From IMG/VR virus record IMGVR_UViG_3300030329_005612, positions 1-64,000 of that record: a stretch of 64,000 nt of DNA; one strand, given 5' to 3'. A program made the translations under genes and the position numbers. Below the pieces are notes generated by a model. The model saw only the letters and a list, made by a program, of their open reading frames with translations, did no database searches and was not told the DNA's origin. Position 1 is the stretch's first letter, and every line of letters starts with the position of its first letter. Origin of the DNA: a virus. This document shows, in pieces, positions 50,957 through 59,901 of this stretch.

Positions 50957-51516
50957 AAAATGTAAAATTAAATTCCTGCAATAGCAGCTTAAAAGAATTA
51001 ATTTACAGACACTCTGCTCTGTGTGTAGATATATGTAAGAAATATACCCCAGCCCTCCAAGCGTCCGGGGTTTCTGTTGATGACGTTTACAAAGATAAAG
51101 ATTACATTGTTTACAAATCGGCGTTAAGCTTTAATCCTAATAAAAATGTAAAATTTTCTACATGGCTGGGAAATCAAGTTAGATACTATTGCTTGAACAC
51201 TATTAACAAGAATGGAACCTTGCTATCAGTAGACACTGATCATCTTGATTATCTTTCGTCCCAAAAAGAAGATTTAAATGAAAAAAAATATGACCTAGAA
51301 ATAGAATATGTTTTTACCATCTTATCCAAACTCAAAGACACCCGCATAAAAGATGTTTTTAATTATCGTTATTTTAAAACCAATAAAAACAAAATGCCTT
51401 GGTCTGAAATTGCGCTGAAAATGGGGATAAGCACCCAAACCGCCATTAATCTCCACAAAAGAGGAATTAAAATTTTAAATAAAAAAATGAATTCCAATGA
51501 TCCTGACATTATATGA
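50926..51516 (+). CDS. Sigma-factor-like protein, 196 aa
   Basis: LKELIYRHSALCVDICKKYT, YKSALSFNPNKNVKFSTWLG and NQVRYYCLNTINKNGTLLSV resemble sigma region 2. KMPWSEIALKMGISTQTAIN then LHKRGIKIL is a region-4-like helix-turn-helix. It is divergent from both other sigma factors and may recognise late promoters. It overlaps the kinase gene. Confidence 0.7.
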   Translation: MAKITDTELVKNVKLNSCNSSLKELIYRHSALCVDICKKYTPALQASGVSVDDVYKDKDYIVYKSALSFNPNKNVKFSTWLGNQVRYYCLNTINKNGTLLSVDTDHLDYLSSQKEDLNEKKYDLEIEYVFTILSKLKDTRIKDVFNYRYFKTNKNKMPWSEIALKMGISTQTAINLHKRGIKILNKKMNSNDPDII

Positions 51517-52658
51517 GTTCTTCAAAAAATATTAGCTCTCGTCCATATTTAGTGGGAGAAGATGGCAAAAGAGAAGCAGAAAACATTCTTAATGTAGAAA
51601 AGAATCTTAAGAATAAATTTTGCAGTCGTCCTTTTGATTTTTTCGAGGCCCAAGACCTAGGAGAAGGAAAGGTTTTTGTGTGTTGCCCTACGTGGCTCAA
51701 CGTTGAGGTGGGAAAGTTAACTGAGCAGTCTGTTGATGAAGCATTCAACTCAGAAACAAACCAAGAGGTAAGAAAAAGTATTTTAGATGGTAGCTTTAAA
51801 TATTGTAATCACAAACTATGCCCAATGATTCAGAATAACTCGCTGCCCAACAAAAAGGACATAACTAATGAACGTCATGTGAAAATAATACAGAACGAGC
51901 AAACCAAAGGTCTTGCTCCCATAGAATACAATTTATGTTATGATCCTTCTTGTAATTTATCCTGTCCAAGCTGTAGGGTAAATAAAATTTATTTAACTAG
52001 TGGCCCCCAGTACGAACGGAAATTAACTATCCAACAAAAAATAATTAATGAAATATTTGGAGAACCACATAAAAATTATTGCAAAGTTAATGTAACTGGA
52101 TCAGGTGATCCTTTTGGGTCAAAAATTTTTAGGGAATTCCTGTTCAATATAGAGGGAGAAAAATATCCCAATATTGAAATATCCCTCCAGACAAATGGAG
52201 TGATGTTTACTCCAAAATACTGGAAGAAGATGAAAAAGATACACAAAAATCTTAAAACTATAATCATTTCCGTAGACGCCGCCACACAAGAAACTTATGA
52301 TATAGTAAGGCGCGGGGGGAATTGGAATTTACTTTTAAATAATTTAGATTTTATTTCTAAGTTAAAACAAAAAAATAAAATTAATTTTTTAAGGTTTGAT
52401 TTTGTTGTTCAGCGAACCAACTATAAAGAAATGGTAGACTTTGTAAAACTTTCAAAAAAATATAAAATAGATAATTGTTATTTTGGTTTAGTAAGTGATT
52501 GGGGCACATGGTCAGTAGAAGAATACAAGAAACATGCTATTTGGAAAAAAGATCACCCAGAATTTGAGGATTTTATGAAAGTTATGAGAAATCCTATATT
52601 TGATGAAGAAATAGTAAACCTTGGAAACATTACAGAATATAGAAACAATGCAAAATAA
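51513..52658 (+). CDS. Radical SAM protein, 381 aa
   Basis: CNLSCPSC at about residue 146 is the CX3CX2C cluster motif, followed by VNVTGSGDPFGSKIF (GE/GDP motif) and SVDAATQETYDIVRRGGNWN. The N-terminal CSRPFDFFEAQDLGEGKVFV has extra Cys residues that could hold an auxiliary cluster. Such proteins recur in marine phages and often lie in glycan or peptide-modification cassettes. The substrate is unknown. Confidence 0.88.
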   Translation: MSSSKNISSRPYLVGEDGKREAENILNVEKNLKNKFCSRPFDFFEAQDLGEGKVFVCCPTWLNVEVGKLTEQSVDEAFNSETNQEVRKSILDGSFKYCNHKLCPMIQNNSLPNKKDITNERHVKIIQNEQTKGLAPIEYNLCYDPSCNLSCPSCRVNKIYLTSGPQYERKLTIQQKIINEIFGEPHKNYCKVNVTGSGDPFGSKIFREFLFNIEGEKYPNIEISLQTNGVMFTPKYWKKMKKIHKNLKTIIISVDAATQETYDIVRRGGNWNLLLNNLDFISKLKQKNKINFLRFDFVVQRTNYKEMVDFVKLSKKYKIDNCYFGLVSDWGTWSVEEYKKHAIWKKDHPEFEDFMKVMRNPIFDEEIVNLGNITEYRNNAK

Positions 52659-53100
52659 AATCCATTGCCGAAGAACATTGTATACAGGAGGCACTTTTGA
52701 TTTATTTCATTTTGGTCATCAAAATTTTTTAAAACAATGCAAAAGGATTTCTGATTATGTAGTCGTGTCCCTTAATACGGATGATTTTGTAGAAAGATTC
52801 AAGGGTCATAAGCCAATTTTAAATTTTAAAGAAAGAGAACAATCTCTACATTACTGTAAGTACGTAGACAAAATAATTTTAAACGGTGCCGGTGAAGACA
52901 GTAGGTCATGCATACTTACAGTAAAGCCTACGATAATTGCCATTGGAGATGATTGGGCAAATAAAGACTACTATAAACAAATGGGGTTTGATCAACAATG
53001 GCTAGATGATAACCAAATTACCTTAGTTTATATTCCATATACGAGGGGCATAAGCTCAACAGAAATTAAAGAAAGAATCGTAAAGTCTCATGGAAAATAA
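52648..53100 (+). CDS. Cytidylyltransferase (glycerol-3-phosphate cytidylyltransferase-like), 150 aa
   Basis: TLYTGGTFDLFHFGHQNFLK carries the HxGH motif, and the end YTRGISSTEIKERI is the RxxxIST-like motif of the TagD/HldE family. It activates a phosphorylated alcohol or heptose with CTP. The start ATG at 52648 overlaps the radical SAM gene by 11 nt. Confidence 0.85.
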   Translation: MQNKIHCRRTLYTGGTFDLFHFGHQNFLKQCKRISDYVVVSLNTDDFVERFKGHKPILNFKEREQSLHYCKYVDKIILNGAGEDSRSCILTVKPTIIAIGDDWANKDYYKQMGFDQQWLDDNQITLVYIPYTRGISSTEIKERIVKSHGK

Positions 53101-54049
53101 AAAAATAGCCGTAATATTTGCGGGACAACCAAGAACTTTCAGATATACTTTTCAAAGTCATTTAAATTTTTTTAAGCTTGATGGTTATGAGTTTGATTAT
53201 TTCATACATGCATGGAGCGAGCAGTGGTATAGAACGAAAACAGGTACCGACCTAACTAGTTCTAATCCTCTTATAGAAAACATAAATGAACTTAAAGATG
53301 AATTAATAAAAATTTACAACCCCAAAGCAATCACAGTTGAATCGCAAAGGGGCTCTGAAGACTTAATAAAGGACATGCAGTCACTAATGCATTTACAAAA
53401 AGCTTGTAAATGTTACCTTACTCCGTCCGGTGCTTTTTGGGGCGAGCAGACTATTGATCGGTGGCTAAATGGAACACATGCAGGACAAGTATACTCGTGG
53501 CAGAAAGCAGCCAATTTAAAAATAGCTTATCAACAAAAAAATGACATAAACTATGATGGTGTTATAAAATTTAGGTTAGACAATATACTGGATTACCACC
53601 CCGAAGTAAAAAAACAAAAATTTTTAGATCAAATTTGTAACTATGAAAGGGGTGGCTTCATAAATAGAAACAAAAATGATGAGCACAGAACAAGAATGAG
53701 ATTCCAATGGCAAAACAAACCTTCAAAAAATTATTGGCACGTTGGAGATATGATGTTTGGGGGGCCAAGTCACATTTTTGATAAGTTAATGAAAGACATT
53801 TATATATTTCATATACGAAGCTACTGCAACATAATTGGAGATTTAAATGGCGAATGGTCTCACCTTGGGTCTTCGGAGGGGGTGTTAGGTAAAAAATTAG
53901 TTTTTGAAGAAATTAGTACAGACACTCTTCAAGTAGGTCACTTTCCATATAGAGACTACCATATAAGTTATCCTGATCAAAGCTATAAGGCTTTATGCCA
54001 AGTTCGTCAGAAAGCTGATGAAGGGCGCATTCTGAAGACGGAATTTTAA
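53090..54049 (+). CDS. Glycosyltransferase-like protein A, 319 aa
   Basis: It begins KIAVIFAGQPRTFRYTFQSH, a pattern shared with the next gene and with capsular-polysaccharide GT-A-like phage proteins. VIKFRLDNILDYHPEV holds an acidic DNxxD-like pair. WHVGDMMFGGPSHIFDKL follows. The glycan is unknown. Confidence 0.7.
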   Translation: MENKKIAVIFAGQPRTFRYTFQSHLNFFKLDGYEFDYFIHAWSEQWYRTKTGTDLTSSNPLIENINELKDELIKIYNPKAITVESQRGSEDLIKDMQSLMHLQKACKCYLTPSGAFWGEQTIDRWLNGTHAGQVYSWQKAANLKIAYQQKNDINYDGVIKFRLDNILDYHPEVKKQKFLDQICNYERGGFINRNKNDEHRTRMRFQWQNKPSKNYWHVGDMMFGGPSHIFDKLMKDIYIFHIRSYCNIIGDLNGEWSHLGSSEGVLGKKLVFEEISTDTLQVGHFPYRDYHISYPDQSYKALCQVRQKADEGRILKTEF

Positions 54050-54051
54050 AA

Positions 54052-55440
54052 ATGAAAATTGCTGTATGTATATTTGGTCAACCACGCTTCTTTAAAGAGG
54101 CAGCAGAATCTTTTAGAAAAGAATTCTTAGACATGCCTAATCACGAAGTTGATGTATTTATACATTGCTGGGATGAGGTGGGTTACACGCCAGACGATGA
54201 CATAAAAGAAACCAATGAGAAACCCGATGCCCAAAGACTCAAAGATGACATATGGAATAATTACGGTGGTAAAACTGGCAACATAAAATCTATAGAAATA
54301 GAATCGCCAGAAAAAAAGTTTTATGAAATTGCCGATAGCTTAGGAAAAGTAATCGAAACTATTAGGGATGAAAGGCTCTACGAAGATGCAGACTGGCGCA
54401 AATACATGGGTAAACTCAAATTAAAAGGGATGAATAAAAAGTTCACTGATTGCGCTGTCGTAAGAATTGCAGGTGGGAAAGTTTTAAGGTATGAAATGGG
54501 TCAATTTTATAGCATTTCTAATGTTATACAGCAGAAGGCTTTTTACGAAAAAGAAAATGATTTTAAATATGATTTAGTAGTCCGTGTTAGAACTGATTCA
54601 TTTTATATACCTTTCGAGCTCTATGGAAATAATGAAGATGAGTATTATAAAGATAAAGAAAAGTATTACTCTTTATTACACACTTATTACGATGGAATAG
54701 GCTTAATGGGGCACGGCTTAAAACTTATTTGCGGCATTGGTAATGGTTCACTGTTGCCGGGAAAGGAAAGAAAAGACACAGGTTACTTTACTGACCTTGA
54801 ACATGTAGAATTTAATAATGGTAGATTGATTAATCTAGTTAATGCTCCTTACGAAAAGGGGCCAGCTATTTTAGAAAATATATTAGACCAAAATGGCATG
54901 TTTTCATTTCCTTGGAAAATTCACCTTAAAGATTGGATACTAATGGCTGATTCAGACACAGCGAACAGAGCGTGGGGTGCTTCGTTAAGTACTTATATGG
55001 CTTTTGCTATAAATGATTTAATTAGGTTTTTGGGTAGAAAACAGGTTGGGTTTATGCCGGGTGGAGAAGTTCTAAATGGCTTGTGTGGGTTACTTGGCAA
55101 TGCGAAAATGTGCGCTGTACCAGATTATACGAAAGAACCTAATATTGACGGTCTCAAGGTAAACCGGTGGAGTGGTTTAGATTTAGAAAGAAACAAAAAA
55201 AGGACATTGAAGATTGTACACACTAATATAGAAAAAAGAAAAGATAATTTTATTGGTAAGCGCGGAGAAGGTAATTTACATGTCCCACACGGGGGAGAGG
55301 CTATGCCCCACGGCACACACAAGGAAATGGTTCGAAGGTTAATCTTATACGCAAGGTCAAATCTTGATAAAGAAAATATAATTTGCAAAATATTTTGCAA
55401 CAATAAAAAAAATGAAAACCGCAGCATTCATTCCAATTAA
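54052..55440 (+). CDS. Glycosyltransferase-like protein B, 462 aa
   Basis: MKIAVCIFGQPRFFKEAAES mirrors protein A (FxGQPRxF), so the two are diverged paralogues. LVVRVRTDSFYIPFELYG gives the acidic RxDxF element. The C-terminal 120 residues are extra. It probably adds a further sugar in the same cassette. Confidence 0.7.
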   Translation: MKIAVCIFGQPRFFKEAAESFRKEFLDMPNHEVDVFIHCWDEVGYTPDDDIKETNEKPDAQRLKDDIWNNYGGKTGNIKSIEIESPEKKFYEIADSLGKVIETIRDERLYEDADWRKYMGKLKLKGMNKKFTDCAVVRIAGGKVLRYEMGQFYSISNVIQQKAFYEKENDFKYDLVVRVRTDSFYIPFELYGNNEDEYYKDKEKYYSLLHTYYDGIGLMGHGLKLICGIGNGSLLPGKERKDTGYFTDLEHVEFNNGRLINLVNAPYEKGPAILENILDQNGMFSFPWKIHLKDWILMADSDTANRAWGASLSTYMAFAINDLIRFLGRKQVGFMPGGEVLNGLCGLLGNAKMCAVPDYTKEPNIDGLKVNRWSGLDLERNKKRTLKIVHTNIEKRKDNFIGKRGEGNLHVPHGGEAMPHGTHKEMVRRLILYARSNLDKENIICKIFCNNKKNENRSIHSN

Positions 55441-56116
55441 AAGTAACTCAGAAAGAGTGAAAGGCAAAAACTTTGTAGAGCTCTGCGGAAGAAAATTATA
55501 CGAACACATTATTCTTAATGTTAAAAAAGCAAATTGTTTTGATTCTATTTATGTAGACACTGATAGTCTAGAAGTTAAAGATTTTTGTGATAAAAAAGGT
55601 GGGATTTTCATAATTGAAAGAGAACCTCGCTTGGCTTCAAATAGTGCAAATGGCAACGACCTTTTAAATTATCATGGTAAAAAATTTCCTGCTTATGATT
55701 TATATTTTCAACTGTTTGCTACTGCCCCCTTTTTAAAGCCACAAACTATCGCAGACTGTGTTCACAAGTTATCTACTACTAATAATTTTGACTCTATATT
55801 AACTGTTGTAGAAGAATTCGGGTGGTACTGGGTAAATGGTGTCCCTGTAAATTATAGGCCCGGGGTTTTACCAAGAAGTCAAGATGCTGTGCCCGTTTTA
55901 AAAGAAACAACTGGACTCTATGGAGTAACCAAGGAAGCTTTGAATAAATATCGGTGTAGAATAGGGGCTAAACCGTTTTTTAATAAAGTTACCAAAGTGG
56001 AAGCAATTGATTTAGATACAGCAGAAGATTTTAAATTTGCTAATAGCTTTGGGCAGTGCATGGAGGCTGAAAGTAACTTACCATCCCCTTGGATATATGA
56101 CGACGAATGTGTATAA
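55412..56116 (+). CDS. CMP-sugar (acylneuraminate/Kdo-type) cytidylyltransferase, 234 aa
   Basis: AFIPIKSNSERVKGKNFVEL is the N-terminal nucleotide-binding loop (P.R..SkR...KN). LFATAPFLKPQTIADCVHKL and VEAIDLDTAEDFKFAN are typical of NeuA/KdsB-like enzymes. It activates a nonulosonic or Kdo-like sugar with CTP. It overlaps the previous gene. Confidence 0.85.
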   Translation: MKTAAFIPIKSNSERVKGKNFVELCGRKLYEHIILNVKKANCFDSIYVDTDSLEVKDFCDKKGGIFIIEREPRLASNSANGNDLLNYHGKKFPAYDLYFQLFATAPFLKPQTIADCVHKLSTTNNFDSILTVVEEFGWYWVNGVPVNYRPGVLPRSQDAVPVLKETTGLYGVTKEALNKYRCRIGAKPFFNKVTKVEAIDLDTAEDFKFANSFGQCMEAESNLPSPWIYDDECV

Positions 56117-56844
56117 TTGATAAATTAGAGTGCGCTTTCATTCCTCTGTGTAAGGTAGCGTCTAGTAGTCTACTCACTCATTTCGCAGAAGAGGTCTATG
56201 ACGATGAATATCTGAATAATTTAAAACAAAAAACAACAGCATCTACATACAGGGGGATATTGAGAAAAAAAATGCATAATGATTTTGATGTTAATTATCG
56301 TACCCCCGATAACAAACCTAGGCTTGAAAAGTATTTTTCTTTTGCTTTTGTAAGAAATCCTTGGCACCGAATAGTGTCGGCATATTTACAATTCCTGAGG
56401 TGGAAAGAAACTCAATTAAAGACGCAATCAGAAAGAAAGGATTTTGCAGGACTATCTGTTTTAAAAATGATGGAGTTAATGGATAATAATTTTTCTTTTG
56501 AGAGCTTTGTTAATTTTGTAAAAAATATAGAGAGGAATCACTCAGAGGAAGTAAATCATCATTGGCGTTCCCAAGTTGGTAGACTTTACATTGAAGGTTT
56601 ACATCCCATTGATTATAATTTTATTGGTAGGTTAGAATCAATAGATAAAGATTTTTTCTATGTCGCAGACAAGCTTAACTTAAAACACAAAACCCTTTCA
56701 AACTTTAATCATTTTGAAGAATACAACTACAAAGAATTTTATACGAATAAAAAATTGATAGATGATGTAGCAGAATATTACACTAGAGATATAGATGTGT
56801 TTAAATATGAGTTTGATAACCCATCATATATCGTCCACCCTTAG
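56107..56844 (+). CDS. Sulfotransferase-family protein, 245 aa
   Basis: FIPLCKVASSSLLTHFAEEV is the 5-prime-phosphosulfate loop of the Sulfotransfer_2 family, and FVRNPWHRIVSAYLQFLRWK the 3-prime-phosphate-binding motif. It should transfer sulfate from PAPS to a glycan. The APS kinase at 34.7 kb could supply PAPS. Overlaps the previous stop (ATGTGTATAA). Confidence 0.85.
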   Translation: MCIIDKLECAFIPLCKVASSSLLTHFAEEVYDDEYLNNLKQKTTASTYRGILRKKMHNDFDVNYRTPDNKPRLEKYFSFAFVRNPWHRIVSAYLQFLRWKETQLKTQSERKDFAGLSVLKMMELMDNNFSFESFVNFVKNIERNHSEEVNHHWRSQVGRLYIEGLHPIDYNFIGRLESIDKDFFYVADKLNLKHKTLSNFNHFEEYNYKEFYTNKKLIDDVAEYYTRDIDVFKYEFDNPSYIVHP

Positions 56845-56924
56845 GCTAATTTTCATCCCCGTTTTAAAATTCGTTTTTTTTGAATTTGAAGATCAATTAA
56901 TAATTTTTTTGGATAAAATTTTTA

Positions 56925-57260
56925 TTACAAATTGAGATATATTAAAAGCTCGGGGTAAGTAAGTTGTACTAAAATTTCTTTCGCTAAGTCTTCAGGCAAG
57001 CTGTCAACCTTAAACCCCTCTTCTTCTGCCCATGACCATTTTTTCATATTTATTTTAAAAGGATAAATTACATTAGAAGATTTGTCTTCCATAAGAACTA
57101 AAATTACCGGTCGTGAGCCTACCGAAATCAGTGCGACATTTTCGAGACCGTAAGGATAATTAGTAAAAGGTAAATCCTTCGTTTCGGCTTGGTGTTTAAT
57201 CTTTAAAACTTCTTTTGTTAACGTGGGATGCACTTTATTATTTACACCAAAAGGAAGCAA
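56925..57260 (-). CDS. Hypothetical protein, 111 aa, opposite orientation
   Basis: Leftward gene inside rightward ones. It has a GLENVALISVGSRPVILVLM hydrophobic core. No promoter is obvious. Unrecognised. Confidence 0.55.
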   Translation of the reverse strand: MLPFGVNNKVHPTLTKEVLKIKHQAETKDLPFTNYPYGLENVALISVGSRPVILVLMEDKSSNVIYPFKINMKKWSWAEEEGFKVDSLPEDLAKEILVQLTYPELLIYLNL

Positions 57261-57289
57261 ATCAGTGTAATTAATAAGACAATGAAATT

Positions 57290-57463
57290 ATGCATTATTA
57301 TAGATGTACAGACTGCGAGCCTAGCGCAAAGAATAGACTTCTCTACTCCCGTTTAGATGGAAGAGAAGACAGGGTTGTCTATAAATGTCCTCATTGTAAT
57401 AAAGAATTTAGTTTTTCACGCGATTTCCCTACTCCACATAAATGTAAAGTCAAATATGGCTAA
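57290..57463 (+). CDS. Zinc-ribbon micro-protein A, 57 aa
   Basis: MHYYRCTDCEPSAKNRLLYS then CPHCNKEFSFSRDF, with two CxxC pairs. It is a paralogue of the next gene (shared M(H/Y)YYxCxxCxPSxxNRL). Confidence 0.65.
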   Translation: MHYYRCTDCEPSAKNRLLYSRLDGREDRVVYKCPHCNKEFSFSRDFPTPHKCKVKYG

Positions 57464-57486
57464 TTTAAACCAGAAAGGAAAAAATC

Positions 57487-57684
57487 ATGTATTATTACCA
57501 ATGTCCCTACTGTTCCCCCTCCCAAGAAAACAGACTAGAGGAATCAGTACAAGAAAGAACTAAGGGAAAAATTTTCCCTAAGAAAATCAGCATAAAGTCA
57601 ATGAAATGTAAAAAATGTAAGAATCTTTTTAGCATTACTCCTGAATTTCTTAAAGAGCAAAAAAGAAAGATAAAAGATGGATAA
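57487..57684 (+). CDS. Zinc-ribbon micro-protein B, 65 aa
   Basis: MYYYQCPYCSPSQENRLEES then CKKCKNLFSITPEF. Two CxxC pairs bind one zinc; tandem duplicate of the preceding gene, with AGAAAGGAAAA upstream. Confidence 0.7.
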   Translation: MYYYQCPYCSPSQENRLEESVQERTKGKIFPKKISIKSMKCKKCKNLFSITPEFLKEQKRKIKDG

Positions 57685-57738
57685 TTTTTTATTCTTTTTT
57701 TAGAAATAGACTTAAGGCACCGCTATAATATAGCAATT

Positions 57739-58683
57739 ATGAAAACTTTTTTATCTCTTTTTATGTGTGGAATTCTCACCGTTACAACTGCGGTGGGTGA
57801 AAACAAGACCATTGCAGAGCATTTACAGAATATATCGGTTACTATTCGGGCCGAAGGACAATTTACAGCAGGAGAAGGTTCTGGGGTTATTTTTACACGA
57901 AAAGATTCACAAGGAAATTTGGTGAACTTTATTTGGACTGCCGCCCACGTCATAGATAACCTCCGTGCCGAAAGGAAGGTTTTAATTAATGGTAGTCCTA
58001 AAACCCTAGTGGAGTTTAAAGACCCAGTAGTTATTAAAGAAATTAGACAAAACGGGAGAACGGTGGGAAGACTTCAGATGGATGCAGAGGTATTAAAATA
58101 TAGCGATGCCACTGATGGTCATGACCTTGCGCTCCTTCGTATTCGTAAGCTTAATTTTGTTACAGACAGTGTAACATTCTACCTTGATAAAGAAATCCCT
58201 TCCTTGGGCACCGACCTACTTCACGTTGGCTCTCTATTGGGCCAATTAGGTGCGAATTCCATGACAGACGGAATTTACTCGCAACATGGTAGAATTATCA
58301 AAAGCCTTAATAAGCACGTGTTCGATCAGACAACTTGTGTCGCTTTTCCCGGAAGTTCTGGGGGTGGAATTTTCCTGAAGCGCGATGGTAAGGCGCGGTA
58401 TGTAGGAATGTTGGTGCGCGGAGCGGGAGAGGGTTTTAATCTTATCGTACCTATTCGCAGGATGGTTGACTATTGCAGCAAACATAAAATTATGTGGGCC
58501 CTAGATTCTAAAGTAGCAATGCCTGACGAGGAGACTCTTCAAAAGATGTCTATCGAAAATACCCCCAAGGAAAAGAAAGAAGAAGAAAAAGCTAAAAAAG
58601 AAACAGATGAAAAAGCCTTTCCACATATGATTCGTATTATTAAAATTAACCCAACTTTAATTAATAAAAGGATAAAACAATGA
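57739..58683 (+). CDS. Secreted trypsin-like serine protease, 314 aa
   Basis: The signal peptide MKTFLSLFMCGILTVTTAVG is followed by the catalytic triad: His in WTAAHVIDN, Asp in DGHDLALLRI and Ser in FPGSSGGGIF. A Lys/Glu-rich C-terminal tail follows. It should act in the periplasm or outside. The -10 TATAAT ends 9 nt before the ATG. Similar proteases occur in marine phages, role unknown. Confidence 0.88.
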   Translation: MKTFLSLFMCGILTVTTAVGENKTIAEHLQNISVTIRAEGQFTAGEGSGVIFTRKDSQGNLVNFIWTAAHVIDNLRAERKVLINGSPKTLVEFKDPVVIKEIRQNGRTVGRLQMDAEVLKYSDATDGHDLALLRIRKLNFVTDSVTFYLDKEIPSLGTDLLHVGSLLGQLGANSMTDGIYSQHGRIIKSLNKHVFDQTTCVAFPGSSGGGIFLKRDGKARYVGMLVRGAGEGFNLIVPIRRMVDYCSKHKIMWALDSKVAMPDEETLQKMSIENTPKEKKEEEKAKKETDEKAFPHMIRIIKINPTLINKRIKQ

Positions 58684-58838
58684 AAAAAGTAATTATTTGT
58701 CTATTTGTAGCTGCTTCTGTAGCTATGGTGGGATGCCGCGATGCGGCTACCTGTACCAAGTGTTCATGTAACGCTGGGTGCTGTGACTCGGGCTCTTGTG
58801 CGGTGGAAAACTGCTCGTGTGCCTGTACCAAAGGGTAA
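58680..58838 (+). CDS. Cysteine-rich lipoprotein, metallothionein-like, 52 aa
   Basis: The signal MKKVIICLFVAASVAMVGC has lipobox VAMVGC. The 33-residue mature part has CTKCSCNAGCCDSGSCAVEN then CSCAC, giving eleven Cys including the lipid-modified one. It overlaps the protease stop by ATGA. A membrane-anchored metal-binding peptide is likely; function unknown. Confidence 0.65.
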   Translation: MKKVIICLFVAASVAMVGCRDAATCTKCSCNAGCCDSGSCAVENCSCACTKG

Positions 58839-58878
58839 AAACATTTCACTTTTATTTACCAAAGTGTAAATAATTGAA

Positions 58879-59682
58879 ATGAAAATTGAGAAACAGAGCC
58901 ATGACACGTGGGAAGTAGACTTTTCTGACGAAATCCGTGACACACGCCAACCCTTTAGTGTTGCCAACGGGAAAGAAAAAGACTGTGGATGCGGAGAGGG
59001 TTGCGGCTGCGATGAGACTGAGGGGGCCGAACGCTTTGGTGGCAAAAAGCGCAGTGCTCTCAAGGATAGCGACTTCCTAGACCCAAAACGCCGCTCTTTT
59101 CCCGTCATGTCTTGTAAGGACGTAAAAGACGCGGTGAGTACGTGGGGAATGTACAAAGGCTCCATGAGTTTCGAGCAATTCAAGGAGAAGCTTACAAGAC
59201 GTGCCAAAAAATTAGGGTGCGAAACCTCTCTTCCTGCCAAATGGAAAGGTGAATCTAAGTCTGCCCACAAAACTAAAAAAGAATGGGACAAAATCGACGA
59301 AAAAGAACTCAAGCGTGATACAAAAAAAGAAAAGGTGCAACACGAAAAAGATGCCCTTAAAGACGACAAAGAAAAAATTAAAAAGCTTGAAAAAGGAAAA
59401 CCCTCTGAAAAGAAAAACATCGAAATCCACGATATTAAAAAAGACGAGCAGTACGACAAGAAAAACAAAAAAAAGTACAGCAAAGGTGAAAGCTATCGAC
59501 ATCAACAAGAGACCTTAGAACATAAAGAAGGACTACAAGATGCGTGGGAACTCGCTCGTGACAGTCGGCTTCAGAAAATTAAGCACCATCAAGATGCAAT
59601 TAAAAATCTTCAACAAGAAATCCAACAGCTAGAGAAAGATCGGCGCGAAGACCTAAAAGACGTAAAATTTGAAAAAAAGTAA
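58879..59682 (+). CDS. Head-protein-like domain with long charged coiled coil, 267 aa
   Basis: RSALKDSDFLDPKRRSFPVM, DVKDAVSTWGMYKGSMSFEQ and a helix match the DUF6582-like region found in phage prohead protease or scaffold genes. A Cys cluster (DCGCGEGCGCDE) precedes it. The C-terminal 130 residues are Lys/Glu/Asp coiled coil. Perhaps a virion-internal or scaffold-type protein. Confidence 0.65.
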   Translation: MKIEKQSHDTWEVDFSDEIRDTRQPFSVANGKEKDCGCGEGCGCDETEGAERFGGKKRSALKDSDFLDPKRRSFPVMSCKDVKDAVSTWGMYKGSMSFEQFKEKLTRRAKKLGCETSLPAKWKGESKSAHKTKKEWDKIDEKELKRDTKKEKVQHEKDALKDDKEKIKKLEKGKPSEKKNIEIHDIKKDEQYDKKNKKKYSKGESYRHQQETLEHKEGLQDAWELARDSRLQKIKHHQDAIKNLQQEIQQLEKDRREDLKDVKFEKK

Positions 59683-59688
59683 TTTCAA

Positions 59689-59901
59689 ATGCCACTCCCA
59701 TCTAAAAAAAGTAAAGAGTCTCAATCAGACTTTGTTTCTCGATGTATGAGTGACCCCGTCATGAATAAAGAATTTCCCAAAGACAAGCAGCGTGCTGCTG
59801 TATGCTACAACCAATACAAAGAAGCCAAAAAGTCCAAAGGTTCAGAAGTTAACGAAGATGATTGGTTTGAAATTTCAGAAGACCCCTTTATTCTGTATTA
59901 A
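59689..59901 (+). CDS. Conserved phage protein, 70 aa (SDFVSRCMSDP motif)
   Basis: KSKESQSDFVSRCMSDPVMN then FPKDKQRAAVCYNQY is a pattern I recognise from the ends or neighbours of phage prohead/capsid genes. Function unknown. It follows the previous gene by 6 nt. Confidence 0.7.
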   Translation: MPLPSKKSKESQSDFVSRCMSDPVMNKEFPKDKQRAAVCYNQYKEAKKSKGSEVNEDDWFEISEDPFILY

